64,000 bases of DNA from Mycolicibacter heraklionensis (GTDB lineage Bacteria > Actinomycetota > Actinomycetes > Mycobacteriales > Mycobacteriaceae), in the NCBI RefSeq assembly GCF_001021505.1, contig NZ_LDPO01000008.1:124001-188000 (forward strand), written 5' to 3'. Below are positions 21,455-30,538 of the stretch, piece after piece. Numbering within the stretch: position 1 is the stretch's first letter; every line of letters starts with the position of its first letter. The notes under the pieces were generated by a model. That model was given only the letters and a program-made list of their open reading frames with translations. It did not search any database and was not told where the DNA came from. A program made the translations under genes and the position numbers.

Positions 21455-21526
21455 CTGGGGTACCAGGACTCGAACCTAGAATGGCTGAACCAGAATCAGC
21501 TGTGTTGCCAATTACACCATACCCCA
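21455..21526 (-). tRNA. tRNA-Gln (anticodon CUG)
   Basis: A 72-nt cloverleaf on the minus strand with acceptor TGGGGTA/TACCCCA. The anticodon loop TTCTGGT gives CUG for CAG codons, and the T arm contains GGTTCGAGTCC. Mycobacteria lack GlnRS, so GltX mischarges this tRNA with Glu and GatCAB amidates it. Its clustering with gltX fits that route. Confidence 0.96.
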
Positions 21527-21625
21527 TTGGCCGGCCATTACCGCTGGTCAGAGTGCCGGGTGGGCACTGCTGGCCAGCCGTTCTTGGGCCGACGAGCAGA
21601 CTACCAAACTTCTACGGCGAAGTTG

Positions 21626-23098
21626 TCATCGCGCTTCCCCAACGCCGTCTCGGGCGCTCCGCAGCCGGGCCAGGCTGCGGTCCGGGCCAAGCAGTTCCAG
21701 GGACTCGAACAGTGGCGGGCTGACCAGACCACCGGAGACCCCGACCCGGATCGGCCCGAACGCCTTGCGCGGTTTGAGCCCCAGCTCGTCCAGCAGCGCC
21801 GCTTTCAGCGCGGCCTCGATGTTGGCGGTGGTCCACTCCCCCACGCCCTCCAGAGCAGCGATGGCCGCATTCAACACCGGAGCGGCGTCGGGGCCCAATT
21901 CCTTGGCCGCGGCGCGCGGGTCCAACTCGAAGTGATCGTCGTTGAAGAACTTCAGCAACGGCCAGGCGTCGCCGAGCACCACGATGCGGGTCTGCACCAG
22001 TGCAGCGGCTACCGCGAAGCCGGCGTCGTCCAGGCCGGTGTCATGTCCGTGGGTGTCGAGATAACTGCGCAACCGTGCGGTGAAGTCGTCGGCGTCAAGC
22101 AGCCGGATGTGCTCGGCATTGAGCGCATCGGCCTTCTTCTGGTCGAACCTGGCCGGGTTGGAGTTGACGTCGACCACATCGAACGCGGCGACCATCTCGT
22201 CAAGGCTGAACACGTCGTGGTCGTCGGCGATGGACCAGCCCAGCAATGCCAGGTAGTTCAACAGCCCCTCGGGGATGAAGCCCCGGTCGCGGTGCGCGAA
22301 AAGGTTCGACTGCGGGTCACGCTTGGACAGCTTCTTCGTTCCGTCGCCCAAAACGGTTGGCAGATGGCCGAATTCCGGGACGCGATCAGCGACGCCGATG
22401 CGGATCAATGCCTGGTACAGCGCGATCTGACGTGGCGTGGACGGCAAAAGGTCCTCGCCGCGCAGCACGTGGGTGATCTTCATCATGGCGTCGTCGACCG
22501 GGTTGACCAACGTGTACAACGGATCCCCGTTGGCGCGGGTCAGCGCGAAATCGGGAACGGTGCCCGCCGGAAAGGACGTCGGCCCGCGCACCAGGTCCGT
22601 CCAACCGAGGTCGGTATCGGGCATCCGCAGCCGCACGACGGGCTTGCGGCCCTCGGCCAGAAAACCGGCCCGCTGCTCGGGGGTCAGCTCACGGTCGAAG
22701 TTGTCGTAACCCAGCTTGGGGTTACGGCCGGCGGCGAGGTGGCGGGCCTCGACCTCCTCCGGCGTCGAGAACGCCTCGTAAGCCTCACCCGCCGCCAGCA
22801 GCTGCGCCACCACGTCACGGTGGATGTCGGCGCGCTGCGACTGCCGGTACGGGCCGTAGGGACCACCCACCTCGGGCCCCTCATCCCAGTCCAGATGCAG
22901 CCAGCGCAGCGCATCCAGCAGCGCCAAGTAGCTTTCCTCGCTGTCGCGTTGCGCGTCGGTGTCCTCCACCCGGAAGACCAAGGTGCCGCCGGTGTGGCGG
23001 GCGTAAGCCCAGTTGAACAGCGCGGTGCGGATCAGCCCGACGTGCGGCGTGCCGGTCGGTGACGGGCAGAACCGGACGCGAACACCAGATGTGGTCAC
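21626..23098 (-). CDS. gltX: Glutamyl-tRNA synthetase (non-discriminating)
   Basis: 490 residues, class I. The HIGH-like motif is [11 protein letters not shown] near residue 13, and the KMSKS-like motif is KKLSKRD near residue 252. It charges tRNA-Glu and, in organisms with GatCAB, tRNA-Gln. It starts with GTG at 23096-23098, overlapping the stop of the upstream FAH-family gene by four bases (coupled). The two cognate tRNA genes lie just downstream on the same strand. Confidence 0.98.
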   Translation of the reverse strand: MTTSGVRVRFCPSPTGTPHVGLIRTALFNWAYARHTGGTLVFRVEDTDAQRDSEESYLALLDALRWLHLDWDEGPEVGGPYGPYRQSQRADIHRDVVAQLLAAGEAYEAFSTPEEVEARHLAAGRNPKLGYDNFDRELTPEQRAGFLAEGRKPVVRLRMPDTDLGWTDLVRGPTSFPAGTVPDFALTRANGDPLYTLVNPVDDAMMKITHVLRGEDLLPSTPRQIALYQALIRIGVADRVPEFGHLPTVLGDGTKKLSKRDPQSNLFAHRDRGFIPEGLLNYLALLGWSIADDHDVFSLDEMVAAFDVVDVNSNPARFDQKKADALNAEHIRLLDADDFTARLRSYLDTHGHDTGLDDAGFAVAAALVQTRIVVLGDAWPLLKFFNDDHFELDPRAAAKELGPDAAPVLNAAIAALEGVGEWTTANIEAALKAALLDELGLKPRKAFGPIRVGVSGGLVSPPLFESLELLGPDRSLARLRSARDGVGEAR

Positions 23099-23883
23099 GA
23101 CTTTCCTTTGCGGATAACCGGATTGGACAGAGTGCCGATGCCTTCGACGGAGACGGACACGGTGTCACCGTGCTCGATGGGGCCGACACCGTCAGGGGTG
23201 CCGGTCAGCAGGATGTCGCCGGGGAGCAGCGTCATCACCGCGGAGATCCACTCCACGATGGCACCGACGTCGTGCATCATCAGCGAAGTCCGGCTGTCCT
23301 GCTTGACCACCCCGTTGACCTCGGTGCGAATCGCCAGGTCAGCTGGGTCGAGGTCGGTGACGATCCACGGTCCGATCGGGCAGAAGGTGTCGTGGCCCTT
23401 GGCCCGGGTCCACTGCCCGTCGGCCTGCTGCTGGTCACGCGCCGACACATCGTTACCGATGGTGTAGCCCAAAATGTTGTCCTTGGCCCGCGCGGCCGGC
23501 ACGTCCTTGCACGGACGGGAGATGACCACGGCCAGCTCACCTTCGTAGTGGACCGGGGAAGCATTGGCGGGCAGCTGAATCGGCACGTTGGGCCCGATGA
23601 TCGCCGTGTTGGGCTTGAGGAACATCGTCGGATTGGCCGGTGGGGCGCCGCCCATTTCGGCGATGTGGGCCGCGTAGTTCTTCCCGATGCAGACCACCTT
23701 GCTGGCCAGAATCGGCGCCAGCAGCCGCACGTCGGCCAGCGGCCAGGACCGGCCGGTGAACTGCGGTGTGCCGAACGGGTGCTCAGCGATCTCGCGGGCG
23801 GTCATCTCGTGTGGCCGGTCCGGGTCCCCTTCAAGGCTGACGAAGGCGACGCCGTCCGGGCTGGCAATTCGGCCTAGGCGCAT
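23095..23883 (-). CDS. Fumarylacetoacetate hydrolase-family protein
   Basis: 262 residues. The FAH C-terminal-type fold is shown by [15 protein letters not shown] near residue 63 and the metal ligands in [10 protein letters not shown] (two Glu). [11 protein letters not shown], and [13 protein letters not shown] near the end, complete the pattern. Such enzymes hydrolyse or isomerise 2-oxo acids such as acylpyruvates or 2-hydroxyheptadienedioate, or decarboxylate oxaloacetate; the exact substrate is not determined. ATG 23881-23883 is used, with GTG two codons earlier possible. Co-transcribed with gltX, as in M. tuberculosis (Rv2993c, recalled). Confidence 0.9.
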   Translation of the reverse strand: MRLGRIASPDGVAFVSLEGDPDRPHEMTAREIAEHPFGTPQFTGRSWPLADVRLLAPILASKVVCIGKNYAAHIAEMGGAPPANPTMFLKPNTAIIGPNVPIQLPANASPVHYEGELAVVISRPCKDVPAARAKDNILGYTIGNDVSARDQQQADGQWTRAKGHDTFCPIGPWIVTDLDPADLAIRTEVNGVVKQDSRTSLMMHDVGAIVEWISAVMTLLPGDILLTGTPDGVGPIEHGDTVSVSVEGIGTLSNPVIRKGKS

Positions 23884-23974
23884 TTGCACAAGCCTAATGG
23901 CCTGCTCTTACCGGCCGCGGGTCGACATCGGCAGAGCGCGACCCGGGCGGGCGGGCCTGTGGAACCATGGTCGG

Positions 23975-25231
23975 ATGTCCACCGAGCCGATCGGCACAGC
24001 CGCTCGCTGGTCGGTCGTGGTCGTCGCCCTGGTCGCCACGCTGTGTTCATTCGTCTTCATCAACGGCATTGCCTTCGTCATCCCCATGCTGGAGACCAAG
24101 CGCGAAACCAACCTGGCGATGGCCGGTCTGCTGGCCTCGATGCCCAGCTTCGGAATGGTGCTGACCCTGTTCGCGTGGGGAGCGCTGCTGGACCGCATCG
24201 GTGAGCGAATCGTGTTGAGCGTTGGTTCCGCCTTGACCGCGCTGGCCACGTTCGCGGCTGCGTCCATGCAGTCGCTGATCGGCGTCGGCGCTTTCCTCTT
24301 TCTCGGAGGCATGGCCGCCGCCAGCGCCAACACCGCCAGCGGTCGGCTGGTGACGGGCTGGTTCCCGCCCCACCAGCGCGGACTGGTGATGGGTATCCGC
24401 CAGACCGCGCAGCCGTTGGGCATCGCGTTGGGGGCCGAGGTGATTCCCGAGCTGGCCGAGCACGGGCTGGCGCGTGCGCTGATGTTCCCGGCAACGCTGT
24501 GCGCCGTGGCGGCGGTGGCGTGTGCGATCGGCGTGGTCGACCCGCCGCGCAGGCCACGGTCGGCAGCCTCTGGCGCCGAACTCGCCAGTCCCTACAGCGA
24601 TTCGAAGGTGCTGTGGCGCATTCACTTGTCTTCGGCTCTGTTGATGGTTCCGCAGTGTGTGCTCGCCACCTTCATGCTGGTGTGGCTGATCGTGGACACC
24701 GACTGGTCGATCGCCGCCGCAGGTGGTCTGGTGACGGTGTCGCAGTTGCTCGGCGCCGCGGGACGGGTGGCGGCCGGCCGGTGGTCCGACCGCGTCCGGT
24801 CGCGGCTGCGGCCGATACGCAGCCTTGCCGTCGCCGGAGCCGTGGCGATGCTGGCTTTGGGGGCCGCCGATCACCTGCACTCCCATCTCGCCGAATCGGC
24901 GATGGTCATCGCCGCGGTTATCACCGTGCTGGACAACGGATTGGCGTCGACTGCCGTCGCCGAGATCGCCGGTCCGTACTGGAGCGGCCGCGCGCTGGGC
25001 ATTCAGAACACCACCCAGCGGCTGACCGCCGGGATCGCTCCGCCGCTGTTCGGTGCGCTGATCGGCGCTGCCGGTTACCCCCTGGCCTTCGCCCTGTGCG
25101 GACTGTTCCCCCTGGCCGCGCTGCGTTTGGTACCGGTGAGCGCCGAGCCCGAAGGCCGCTCCGCGCTGGAGGCGCTGCGGACCCTGCGAGTGCCGCCCGG
25201 GCCGCCGCCCGACCCGTCCGCGCAACCCTGA
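23975..25231 (+). CDS. Major facilitator superfamily transporter
   Basis: A 418-residue protein with about 12 hydrophobic segments. The loop 2-3 signature is WGALLDRIGERIVLS near residue 65, and GRWSDRVRSRLRP is the matching loop in the second half. Substrate unknown. The ATG at 23975 follows a short divergent spacer from the FAH gene. The stop lies 26 bp before ectA, so read-through into the ectoine genes is possible, but whether this carrier moves compatible solutes is not shown. Corresponds to Rv2994 (recalled). Confidence 0.9.
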   Translation: MSTEPIGTAARWSVVVVALVATLCSFVFINGIAFVIPMLETKRETNLAMAGLLASMPSFGMVLTLFAWGALLDRIGERIVLSVGSALTALATFAAASMQSLIGVGAFLFLGGMAAASANTASGRLVTGWFPPHQRGLVMGIRQTAQPLGIALGAEVIPELAEHGLARALMFPATLCAVAAVACAIGVVDPPRRPRSAASGAELASPYSDSKVLWRIHLSSALLMVPQCVLATFMLVWLIVDTDWSIAAAGGLVTVSQLLGAAGRVAAGRWSDRVRSRLRPIRSLAVAGAVAMLALGAADHLHSHLAESAMVIAAVITVLDNGLASTAVAEIAGPYWSGRALGIQNTTQRLTAGIAPPLFGALIGAAGYPLAFALCGLFPLAALRLVPVSAEPEGRSALEALRTLRVPPGPPPDPSAQP

Positions 25232-25257
25232 GCGTGGCGCCAAGTACCGTCGAAACG

Positions 25258-25881
25258 ATGACGGATACGGCTCATGTCCGGCTTCGGACACCAACCGTGG
25301 CGGACGGCCCGGCCCTGTGGCAGATGGCCGTCGACAGCGCCACCCTCGACGTCAATTCGCCCTACGCCTACCTGCTGTGGTGTCGTGATTTCGCGTCTAC
25401 CTCGGTGGTTGCCGAGGTGGGCGGGCAGCCCGGCGGTTCAGCGAGGCTCGACGCAGGAGAGGCGAAGCTGGAACCGCCGCATGAGCCCGGCGGTTCAGCG
25501 AGGCTCGACGCAGGAGAGGCGAAGCTGGGACCGCCGCATGAACTCGGCGGTTTCGTAACCGGCTATCGGCGCCCGGAGCGGCCGGAGGCCCTGATGGTCT
25601 GGCAGGTGGCGGTCAACGCCGCCCACCGCGGGGCCGGCCTGGCCGGCCGGATGCTCGATCACCTGGCGACCACACAGGTCACCCAGGGAGTCACGCACCT
25701 CGAGACCTCGATCACACCGGACAACGACGCCAGCCGACGGCTCTTCAGCGCCTTCGCCCGCCGATGGGACGCGCCGCTGGAGTGTTCCGAGCTGTTCGGA
25801 GCAGGTTTGTTCCCCGAATCTCATCTGGCAGAAGAACTGTTTCGCATCGGACCACTTCGGGTACACCCACGACGCCAGTGA
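25258..25881 (+). CDS. ectA: L-2,4-diaminobutyrate N-acetyltransferase with repeat insertion
   Basis: 207 residues. A GNAT protein acetylating 2,4-diaminobutyrate, the second step of ectoine synthesis. Typical EctA landmarks are present: RTPTVADGPALWQMA near the start, DVNSPYAYLLWCRDF, then GFVTGYRRPERPEALMVWQV, the acetyl-CoA loop AAHRGAGLAGRML, and ETSITPDNDASRRLF. Between EVGGQ (about residue 56) and GGFVTGY, 38 extra residues are encoded by two 57-bp repeat units, in frame with no stop. Without them the protein would be 169 residues, the usual size. The insertion falls in a predicted strand-strand turn, so activity may survive. Alternative GTG start at 25234. Confidence 0.9.
   Translation: MTDTAHVRLRTPTVADGPALWQMAVDSATLDVNSPYAYLLWCRDFASTSVVAEVGGQPGGSARLDAGEAKLEPPHEPGGSARLDAGEAKLGPPHELGGFVTGYRRPERPEALMVWQVAVNAAHRGAGLAGRMLDHLATTQVTQGVTHLETSITPDNDASRRLFSAFARRWDAPLECSELFGAGLFPESHLAEELFRIGPLRVHPRRQ
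25429..25542. repeat. In-frame 2 x 57-bp repeat within ectA
   Basis: Units 25429-25485 and 25486-25542 differ at only two bases. They encode two 19-residue blocks beginning PGGSARLDAGEAKL. Each carries GGCGGT near the start and ACCGCC near the end. They are close relatives of the 56-bp repeats at 11815-11926. The one-base longer unit (57 = 19 codons) and the TTCAGC in place of TTAGC keep the frame open. Confidence 0.92.
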
Positions 25882-26068
25882 GGGCGTGGCAAGGTTGAGA
25901 TCACAAATTGGTCTCGGTAAGGTCACGAACGCGCAAACGTGAGCCCCGGCGGACCTAGGCGGGGGGATACGAGCGGGGTGGTGGGTCGAGCCGAGATCAC
26001 CCGCGGCTTGAGTTGGATGTCGACCTGTCGTTCCGTTCCGTTGTATGTGACCGACGGACGGAGGAACC
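25882..26068 (+). promoter_or_regulatory. ectA-ectB intergenic leader
   Basis: A 187-bp gap, unusually long for an ect operon, ends in GAGGA before ectB. GATCACA (25899) and GGTCACG (25921) are near-repeats 22 bp apart, about two helical turns, and could be an activator site. No promoter hexamers stand out and no known riboswitch could be matched. ectBCD may therefore have its own regulated transcript. Confidence 0.35.
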
Positions 26069-27343
26069 ATGACGATTTTCGAAACCCTTGAATCCGAAGT
26101 ACGAAGTTATTGCCGTTCCTGGCCGGTGACGTTCGACCGTGCCAGCGGCTCCCGGATGTGGGATGTCAACGGCAAGGAATACCTGGACTTCTTTGCCGGC
26201 GCCGGAGCGCTCAACTACGGGCACAACCATCCCGAGCTGCGGGCGCCGCTGCTGGAATACCTGAGCTCCGATCGAGTGGTGCACAGCCTCGACATGAACA
26301 CCGTGGCCAAGGCCGAGTTCCTGGAGCGCTTCAACGAGGTGATCCTCAAGCCCCGCGAACTCGACTACAAAGTGCAGTTCCCCGGACCCACCGGGACCAA
26401 CGCAGTGGAGTCGGCACTGAAGCTGGTGCGCAAGATCACCGGCCGCGAGAGCATCATCAGCTTTACCAACGCTTTTCACGGCATGACGCTGGGCTCACTG
26501 AGCGTCACCGGCAACTCGATGAAGCGCGGCGGCGCCGGGATTCCGCTGGTGCACGCCACCCCCATGCCTTATGACAACTACCTCGACGGCGTGGTCCCCG
26601 ACTTCATCTGGTTCGAGCGCCTGCTCGAAGACAGCGGCAGCGGCCTGAACGACCCGGCGGGGGTGATCGTCGAGACCGTGCAGGGCGAAGGCGGAATCAA
26701 TGTCGCCCGCCTGGAGTGGTTGCGCGGGTTGTCCGACCTGTGTCGGCGCCACAACCTGCTGCTGATCGTCGACGACGTCCAGATGGGCTGTGGGCGCACC
26801 GGACCGTTCTTCAGCTTCGAGGCGGCCGGCATCGTCCCCGACATCGTCTGCCTGTCTAAGTCGATCAGCGGGTACGGGCTCCCCATGGCATTGACGCTGT
26901 TGAAACCGGAACTGGACGTCTGGGAACCGGGAGAGCACAACGGCACGTTCCGCGGCCAGAACCCGTCGTTCGTCACCGCCGCCGCTGCGCTGAACTTCTG
27001 GACCGACAACCGCTTGGAGAAGTCGGTACTGCGCAAGGGTGAAGTGATCGAACAGGCGCTGACCGAGGTGGTGGACCCGATCCCCGGAGTCACCACCCGG
27101 GGCCGCGGCCTGATCCGCGGAGTGGCTTTCGAACGCCCGGAGCTGGCCGGCGCGGTATGCCGCGAGGCATTCGAGCGCGGCCTGTTGCTGGAGACCTCCG
27201 GCCCGGAAGGCGAGGTTGTAAAACTGATGCCGCCGTTGGTAATTGACGATGACGACCTGGCCGAAGGCCTGATGATCGCCGCGCAGTCGATCGAAGCCGT
27301 GGCCGCCCGTGAACTCACCACTACCGCAGGAGCCGCCCGATGA
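26069..27343 (+). CDS. ectB: L-2,4-diaminobutyrate-2-oxoglutarate aminotransferase
   Basis: A 424-residue class III, PLP-dependent transaminase that makes 2,4-diaminobutyrate from aspartate semialdehyde and glutamate, the first ectoine step. [18 protein letters not shown] near residue 33, [14 protein letters not shown] near residue 107, the cofactor Asp in [15 protein letters not shown], and the Schiff-base Lys in [14 protein letters not shown] are all visible. GAGGA precedes the ATG. ectC starts within its stop codon (ATGA). Confidence 0.98.
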   Translation: MTIFETLESEVRSYCRSWPVTFDRASGSRMWDVNGKEYLDFFAGAGALNYGHNHPELRAPLLEYLSSDRVVHSLDMNTVAKAEFLERFNEVILKPRELDYKVQFPGPTGTNAVESALKLVRKITGRESIISFTNAFHGMTLGSLSVTGNSMKRGGAGIPLVHATPMPYDNYLDGVVPDFIWFERLLEDSGSGLNDPAGVIVETVQGEGGINVARLEWLRGLSDLCRRHNLLLIVDDVQMGCGRTGPFFSFEAAGIVPDIVCLSKSISGYGLPMALTLLKPELDVWEPGEHNGTFRGQNPSFVTAAAALNFWTDNRLEKSVLRKGEVIEQALTEVVDPIPGVTTRGRGLIRGVAFERPELAGAVCREAFERGLLLETSGPEGEVVKLMPPLVIDDDDLAEGLMIAAQSIEAVAARELTTTAGAAR

Positions 27344-27747
27344 TCGTCCGCACCCTCGCCGAGATCAAGGGCACCGACCGCGACGTCCAATCCAAGACCT
27401 GGAACAGCCAGCGACTGCTGCTGGCCCGCGACGGACAGCGGTTCTCCCTGCACGAGACGTGCCTTTACGCCGGCACGGAGACCTCGATGTGGTACGCCAA
27501 CCACGTCGAGGCGGTGTACTGCGTCGGCGGCGAAGGCGAGCTGATCAACGACGAGACCGGCGAAGTGCACCCGCTGCGCGACGGCACGTTGTACCTGCTC
27601 GACGGTCACGAGCACCACCGCGTCGCCGCCCACACCGACCTGCGCATGGTGTGCGTGTTCGACCCGCCGGTGACCGGGCAGGAGGTGCACGACGAGACCG
27701 GCGCGTACCCCCTGTTGACTGAACAACCGCAGGAGACGGCATCGTGA
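27340..27747 (+). CDS. ectC: L-ectoine synthase
   Basis: A 135-residue cupin that cyclises N-gamma-acetyl-diaminobutyrate to ectoine. [21 protein letters not shown]-site strands around [20 protein letters not shown], and [11 protein letters not shown] are standard EctC landmarks. It overlaps ectB and ectD by four bases each, so translation is coupled throughout ectBCD. Confidence 0.98.
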   Translation: MIVRTLAEIKGTDRDVQSKTWNSQRLLLARDGQRFSLHETCLYAGTETSMWYANHVEAVYCVGGEGELINDETGEVHPLRDGTLYLLDGHEHHRVAAHTDLRMVCVFDPPVTGQEVHDETGAYPLLTEQPQETAS

Positions 27748-28646
27748 CCCCTCCCCTGACCGAAGCCCTCACCGACCACTACCCCACGCGCAACAACGTC
27801 ACGATCGGTATCGAACCCCGGCGCGACCCGGTGGTATGGACCGCAGAAGCCACCAGCGGCCCGTTGAGCCCGGCCCGTGTCGCGCAGTTCGACGCCGACG
27901 GATTTCTGGCCGTCGACACCCTGGTGGACACCGACGTCGTGGCGGATCTGCGTAACGAACTGGACCGCCTGCGGGCCGACGCTGCGCTGGCCGCCGACGA
28001 ACGCTCGATCTGCGAGCGTGACAGCGGGCAGATCCGGTCGATCTTCGAGGTGCACCGGATCAGCCCGGCGTTCGCCGCGCTGGTCGCCGACCCGCGCCTG
28101 GTGGGACCGGCCCACCAGCTGCTGGGCTCCGACGTCTATGTGCACCAGAGCCGGGTCAACTTCAAGCCGGGTTTCAACGGCCGAGAGTTCTACTGGCACT
28201 CCGATTTTGAGACCTGGCACGCCGAAGACGGAATGCCCGCTCCGCGCGCGGTCAGCGTCTCGGTGGCGCTGACGGAGAACCTGGACAGCAACGGGTCGCT
28301 GATGATCATGCCCGGTTCGCACCGCTGGTTCGTATCGTGCCCGGGCCAGACCCCGCCGGATCACTACCGCTCGTCGCTCAAACAGCAGGAAATCGGCACA
28401 CCTGACGACGCGAGCCTGACCTGGCTGGCCGATCAGCACGGGATTCGTCAGATCACCGGCCCAGCCGGATCCGCGGTGTTCTTCGACTCCAACTGCATGC
28501 ACGGGTCGAGCAGCAACATCACCCCGTATGCGCGCTCGAACGTATTCATCGTCTACAACAGCGTGGACAACGCCCTGGTGGAGCCATTCGGCGCTGCCGC
28601 TCCGCGACCGACATTCATCGCCAGCCGCGTCTTCGACCCGGTGTAG
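27744..28646 (+). CDS. ectD: Ectoine 5-hydroxylase
   Basis: A 300-residue Fe(II)/2-oxoglutarate dioxygenase that converts ectoine to 5-hydroxyectoine. The iron ligands are the HxD in [15 protein letters not shown] near residue 152 and the distal His in [17 protein letters not shown]. The ectoine-binding segment [12 protein letters not shown] is also present. GTG start at 27744, overlapping ectC. The cell can therefore make both solutes. Confidence 0.97.
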   Translation: MTPPLTEALTDHYPTRNNVTIGIEPRRDPVVWTAEATSGPLSPARVAQFDADGFLAVDTLVDTDVVADLRNELDRLRADAALAADERSICERDSGQIRSIFEVHRISPAFAALVADPRLVGPAHQLLGSDVYVHQSRVNFKPGFNGREFYWHSDFETWHAEDGMPAPRAVSVSVALTENLDSNGSLMIMPGSHRWFVSCPGQTPPDHYRSSLKQQEIGTPDDASLTWLADQHGIRQITGPAGSAVFFDSNCMHGSSSNITPYARSNVFIVYNSVDNALVEPFGAAAPRPTFIASRVFDPV

Positions 28647-28668
28647 AGCTGGGCGGAAAGGGACTGCT

Positions 28669-29160
28669 GTGGCACGTTTCCTGTCCATCACGCTGACCGG
28701 ACGTGGGGTGTCGTGCCGGGCGCGGCTGCTCGACGAGCAGGCGCCCCTGACCTGCGCCGTGGTCTGGGAAGCGTTGCCCGTCGCCGGCCAGGCCTATCAC
28801 GGCAAATATGCCCGCAACGAGGTCTACACGCTGTTGCCGCCGTTGGGCTCCCCGGGCCGGGAAAACACCACGGTCACACCGATCCCCGGCGACGTCTGCT
28901 TCTTCGACTTCGACGCCGGTGACATCGGCAACCCCGCCTATGGCTACGACGAAGGCGGGCAGGCGAATTCACCGCTGGGCGCCACCGACCTGGCGATCTT
29001 CTACGGCCGCAACAACCTGTTGGTCAACGGCGATGTCGGGTGGGTGCCCGGCAATGTCTTCGCCACCATCGAGGACGGCCTGACCGAGATGGCCGCCGCC
29101 TGCAACGACTTGTGGATGGCCGGTGCGGTTGGCGAGAAGCTGGCCTTCGCGCGGGCTTAG
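28669..29160 (+). CDS. DUF3830 (cyclophilin-like fold) protein
   Basis: 163 residues beginning with GTG at 28669 behind AAAGGGA. The pattern CRARLLDEQAPLTCAVVWEALP, then HGKYARNEVYTLLPP, FFDFDAGDI and LAIFYGRNNLL fits DUF3830 as I know it. DUF3830 proteins have a cyclophilin-like barrel and often sit beside amidases and Asp/Glu-racemase-fold enzymes in catabolic loci; no activity is established. It follows ectD after 22 bp but, by family, belongs with the cassette to its right. Its stop overlaps that of the convergent amidase gene by four bases. Confidence 0.8.
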   Translation: MARFLSITLTGRGVSCRARLLDEQAPLTCAVVWEALPVAGQAYHGKYARNEVYTLLPPLGSPGRENTTVTPIPGDVCFFDFDAGDIGNPAYGYDEGGQANSPLGATDLAIFYGRNNLLVNGDVGWVPGNVFATIEDGLTEMAAACNDLWMAGAVGEKLAFARA

Positions 29161-30527
29161 CCCAAGACCCGCTCGGCGAACAAACCGGCCGCCAGCACCA
29201 GATCGTCGCTGTGCCGCGGACCGATGATCTGCAAGCCGATCGGCAGGCCCTCCGACGTGGCACCGATCGGGATGCTCAGCGCCGGCTGTTGAGTCATGTT
29301 GAACGGGTAGGTGAACGGCGTCCACTGAGCCCACCACCGCATGCCGGAATCGATCGGAACGTCATGGCCGGCGGCGAAGGCCGCAATCGGGGTGGTCGGT
29401 GTGATCAGCAGATTGTGCCGTTCGTGGAACCGTCCCATGGCCACGCCCAGATCCACACAGACCTGCCGGGCCGCCAGGTAGTCAACGCCGGAAACCGCGG
29501 CCCCCCGATCCCACATGTCGGCCAGTCCGGGATCGACGAGCCCGCGGTCGCTTTCGCGGCCGCGCAGGCTGCCGGCCGCACCGGTTGCCCACAGCACCTC
29601 GAAGGCGTCGATCGGATCGGAGAAACCGGGGTCGGCCGCCAGGACGTTCAGCCCGGCATCGGCGAGCGCTTGGACCGCCTCGGCCACCGCGGACTCGATC
29701 TGTGGGTCGACGTCGACGTATCCCAGCGCCGGCGAATACGCGACGTCGAGACCGACCACGTCGCGGCGGAGCTCACCGCGGTAGGTGGTCAGCGTCGGCG
29801 GAAGCGACGTGGGGTCGCGGTGATCGGGCAACGCGATGATGTCCAACAGCATGGCGGCATCCTCGACGGTCCGGGTGATCGGCCCGGCGTGCGCCAGCGG
29901 CCCGAACGGGCTGATCGGATACATCGGCACCCGTCCGTGGGTGGGTTTGAAGCCGACCACCCCGCAGAAGCTCGCGGGGATGCGGATGCTGCCGCCGCCG
30001 TCGGTGCCGATCGCCAGCGGCGCCATCCCGGCGGCGACCGCGGCGGCGCTGCCGCCCGAGGAGCCCCCCGCGGTGCGCGTGGTATCGGCGGGGTTGCGGG
30101 TGATGCCGGTCCGCGGGCTGTCGGTCACGCCTTTCCATGCCAGTTCCGGGGTGGTGGTCTTGCCGAGCAGCACCATGCCGTCATTGCGGACCTTGTCCAC
30201 CGCCGGGCTGTCGTCGGGCCACGGCCCCGCCGGATCGGCGAGCAGCGATCCCCGCAGGGTCGGCCAACCGGCGGTGTGGAAGACGTCTTTGACTGCGATC
30301 GGCACTCCGTCGAGCAGGCCCTTGGTGTAGTTGCCGCCCCAGCGGACCTCGGACTGGCGGGCCTCGGAGAGCGCGGCCTCTTCGTCGACCAGACAGAAGG
30401 CGTTGACCTCGCCGTCGCGTTCGCCGATCGCCGCGAGGGCGGCCGCGGTGGCTTCCACCGGTGACAGCTCGCCGGAGGTGTACGCGGCGACCAGTTGCAG
30501 GGCGGTCAATTCGGTGGGGTCAGTCAT
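29157..30527 (-). CDS. Amidase-signature-family amidohydrolase
   Basis: 456 residues. The Ser-cisSer-Lys triad is intact: Lys in GVPIAVKDVF near residue 78, cis-Ser in TAGGSSGGSAAAVAAG near residue 152, and the nucleophile in GTDGGGSIRIPAS near residue 178. It hydrolyses an amide or carbamoyl bond; the substrate is unknown. It is not GatA: the context differs and no gatC is nearby. AAGGAGG precedes the ATG at 30525-30527. The dehydrogenase gene upstream ends 11 bp away on the same strand, so the two form an operon. Confidence 0.92.
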   Translation of the reverse strand: MTDPTELTALQLVAAYTSGELSPVEATAAALAAIGERDGEVNAFCLVDEEAALSEARQSEVRWGGNYTKGLLDGVPIAVKDVFHTAGWPTLRGSLLADPAGPWPDDSPAVDKVRNDGMVLLGKTTTPELAWKGVTDSPRTGITRNPADTTRTAGGSSGGSAAAVAAGMAPLAIGTDGGGSIRIPASFCGVVGFKPTHGRVPMYPISPFGPLAHAGPITRTVEDAAMLLDIIALPDHRDPTSLPPTLTTYRGELRRDVVGLDVAYSPALGYVDVDPQIESAVAEAVQALADAGLNVLAADPGFSDPIDAFEVLWATGAAGSLRGRESDRGLVDPGLADMWDRGAAVSGVDYLAARQVCVDLGVAMGRFHERHNLLITPTTPIAAFAAGHDVPIDSGMRWWAQWTPFTYPFNMTQQPALSIPIGATSEGLPIGLQIIGPRHSDDLVLAAGLFAERVLG

Positions 30528-30538
30528 GCGACGCCTCC

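Noticed and set aside
21452..23062. A 536-codon rightward open frame opposite gltX
   Set aside because: It runs through tRNA-Gln and antisense to gltX, and has no family pattern.
25882..26068. A c-di-AMP (ydaO-type) riboswitch before ectB
   Set aside because: Length and G-rich segments fit loosely, but I could not align the conserved core, so no call is made.
29157..30527. GatA subunit of the tRNA amidotransferase
   Set aside because: The amidase signature is shared, but the gene sits in a catabolic cassette with no gatC, far from gatB.
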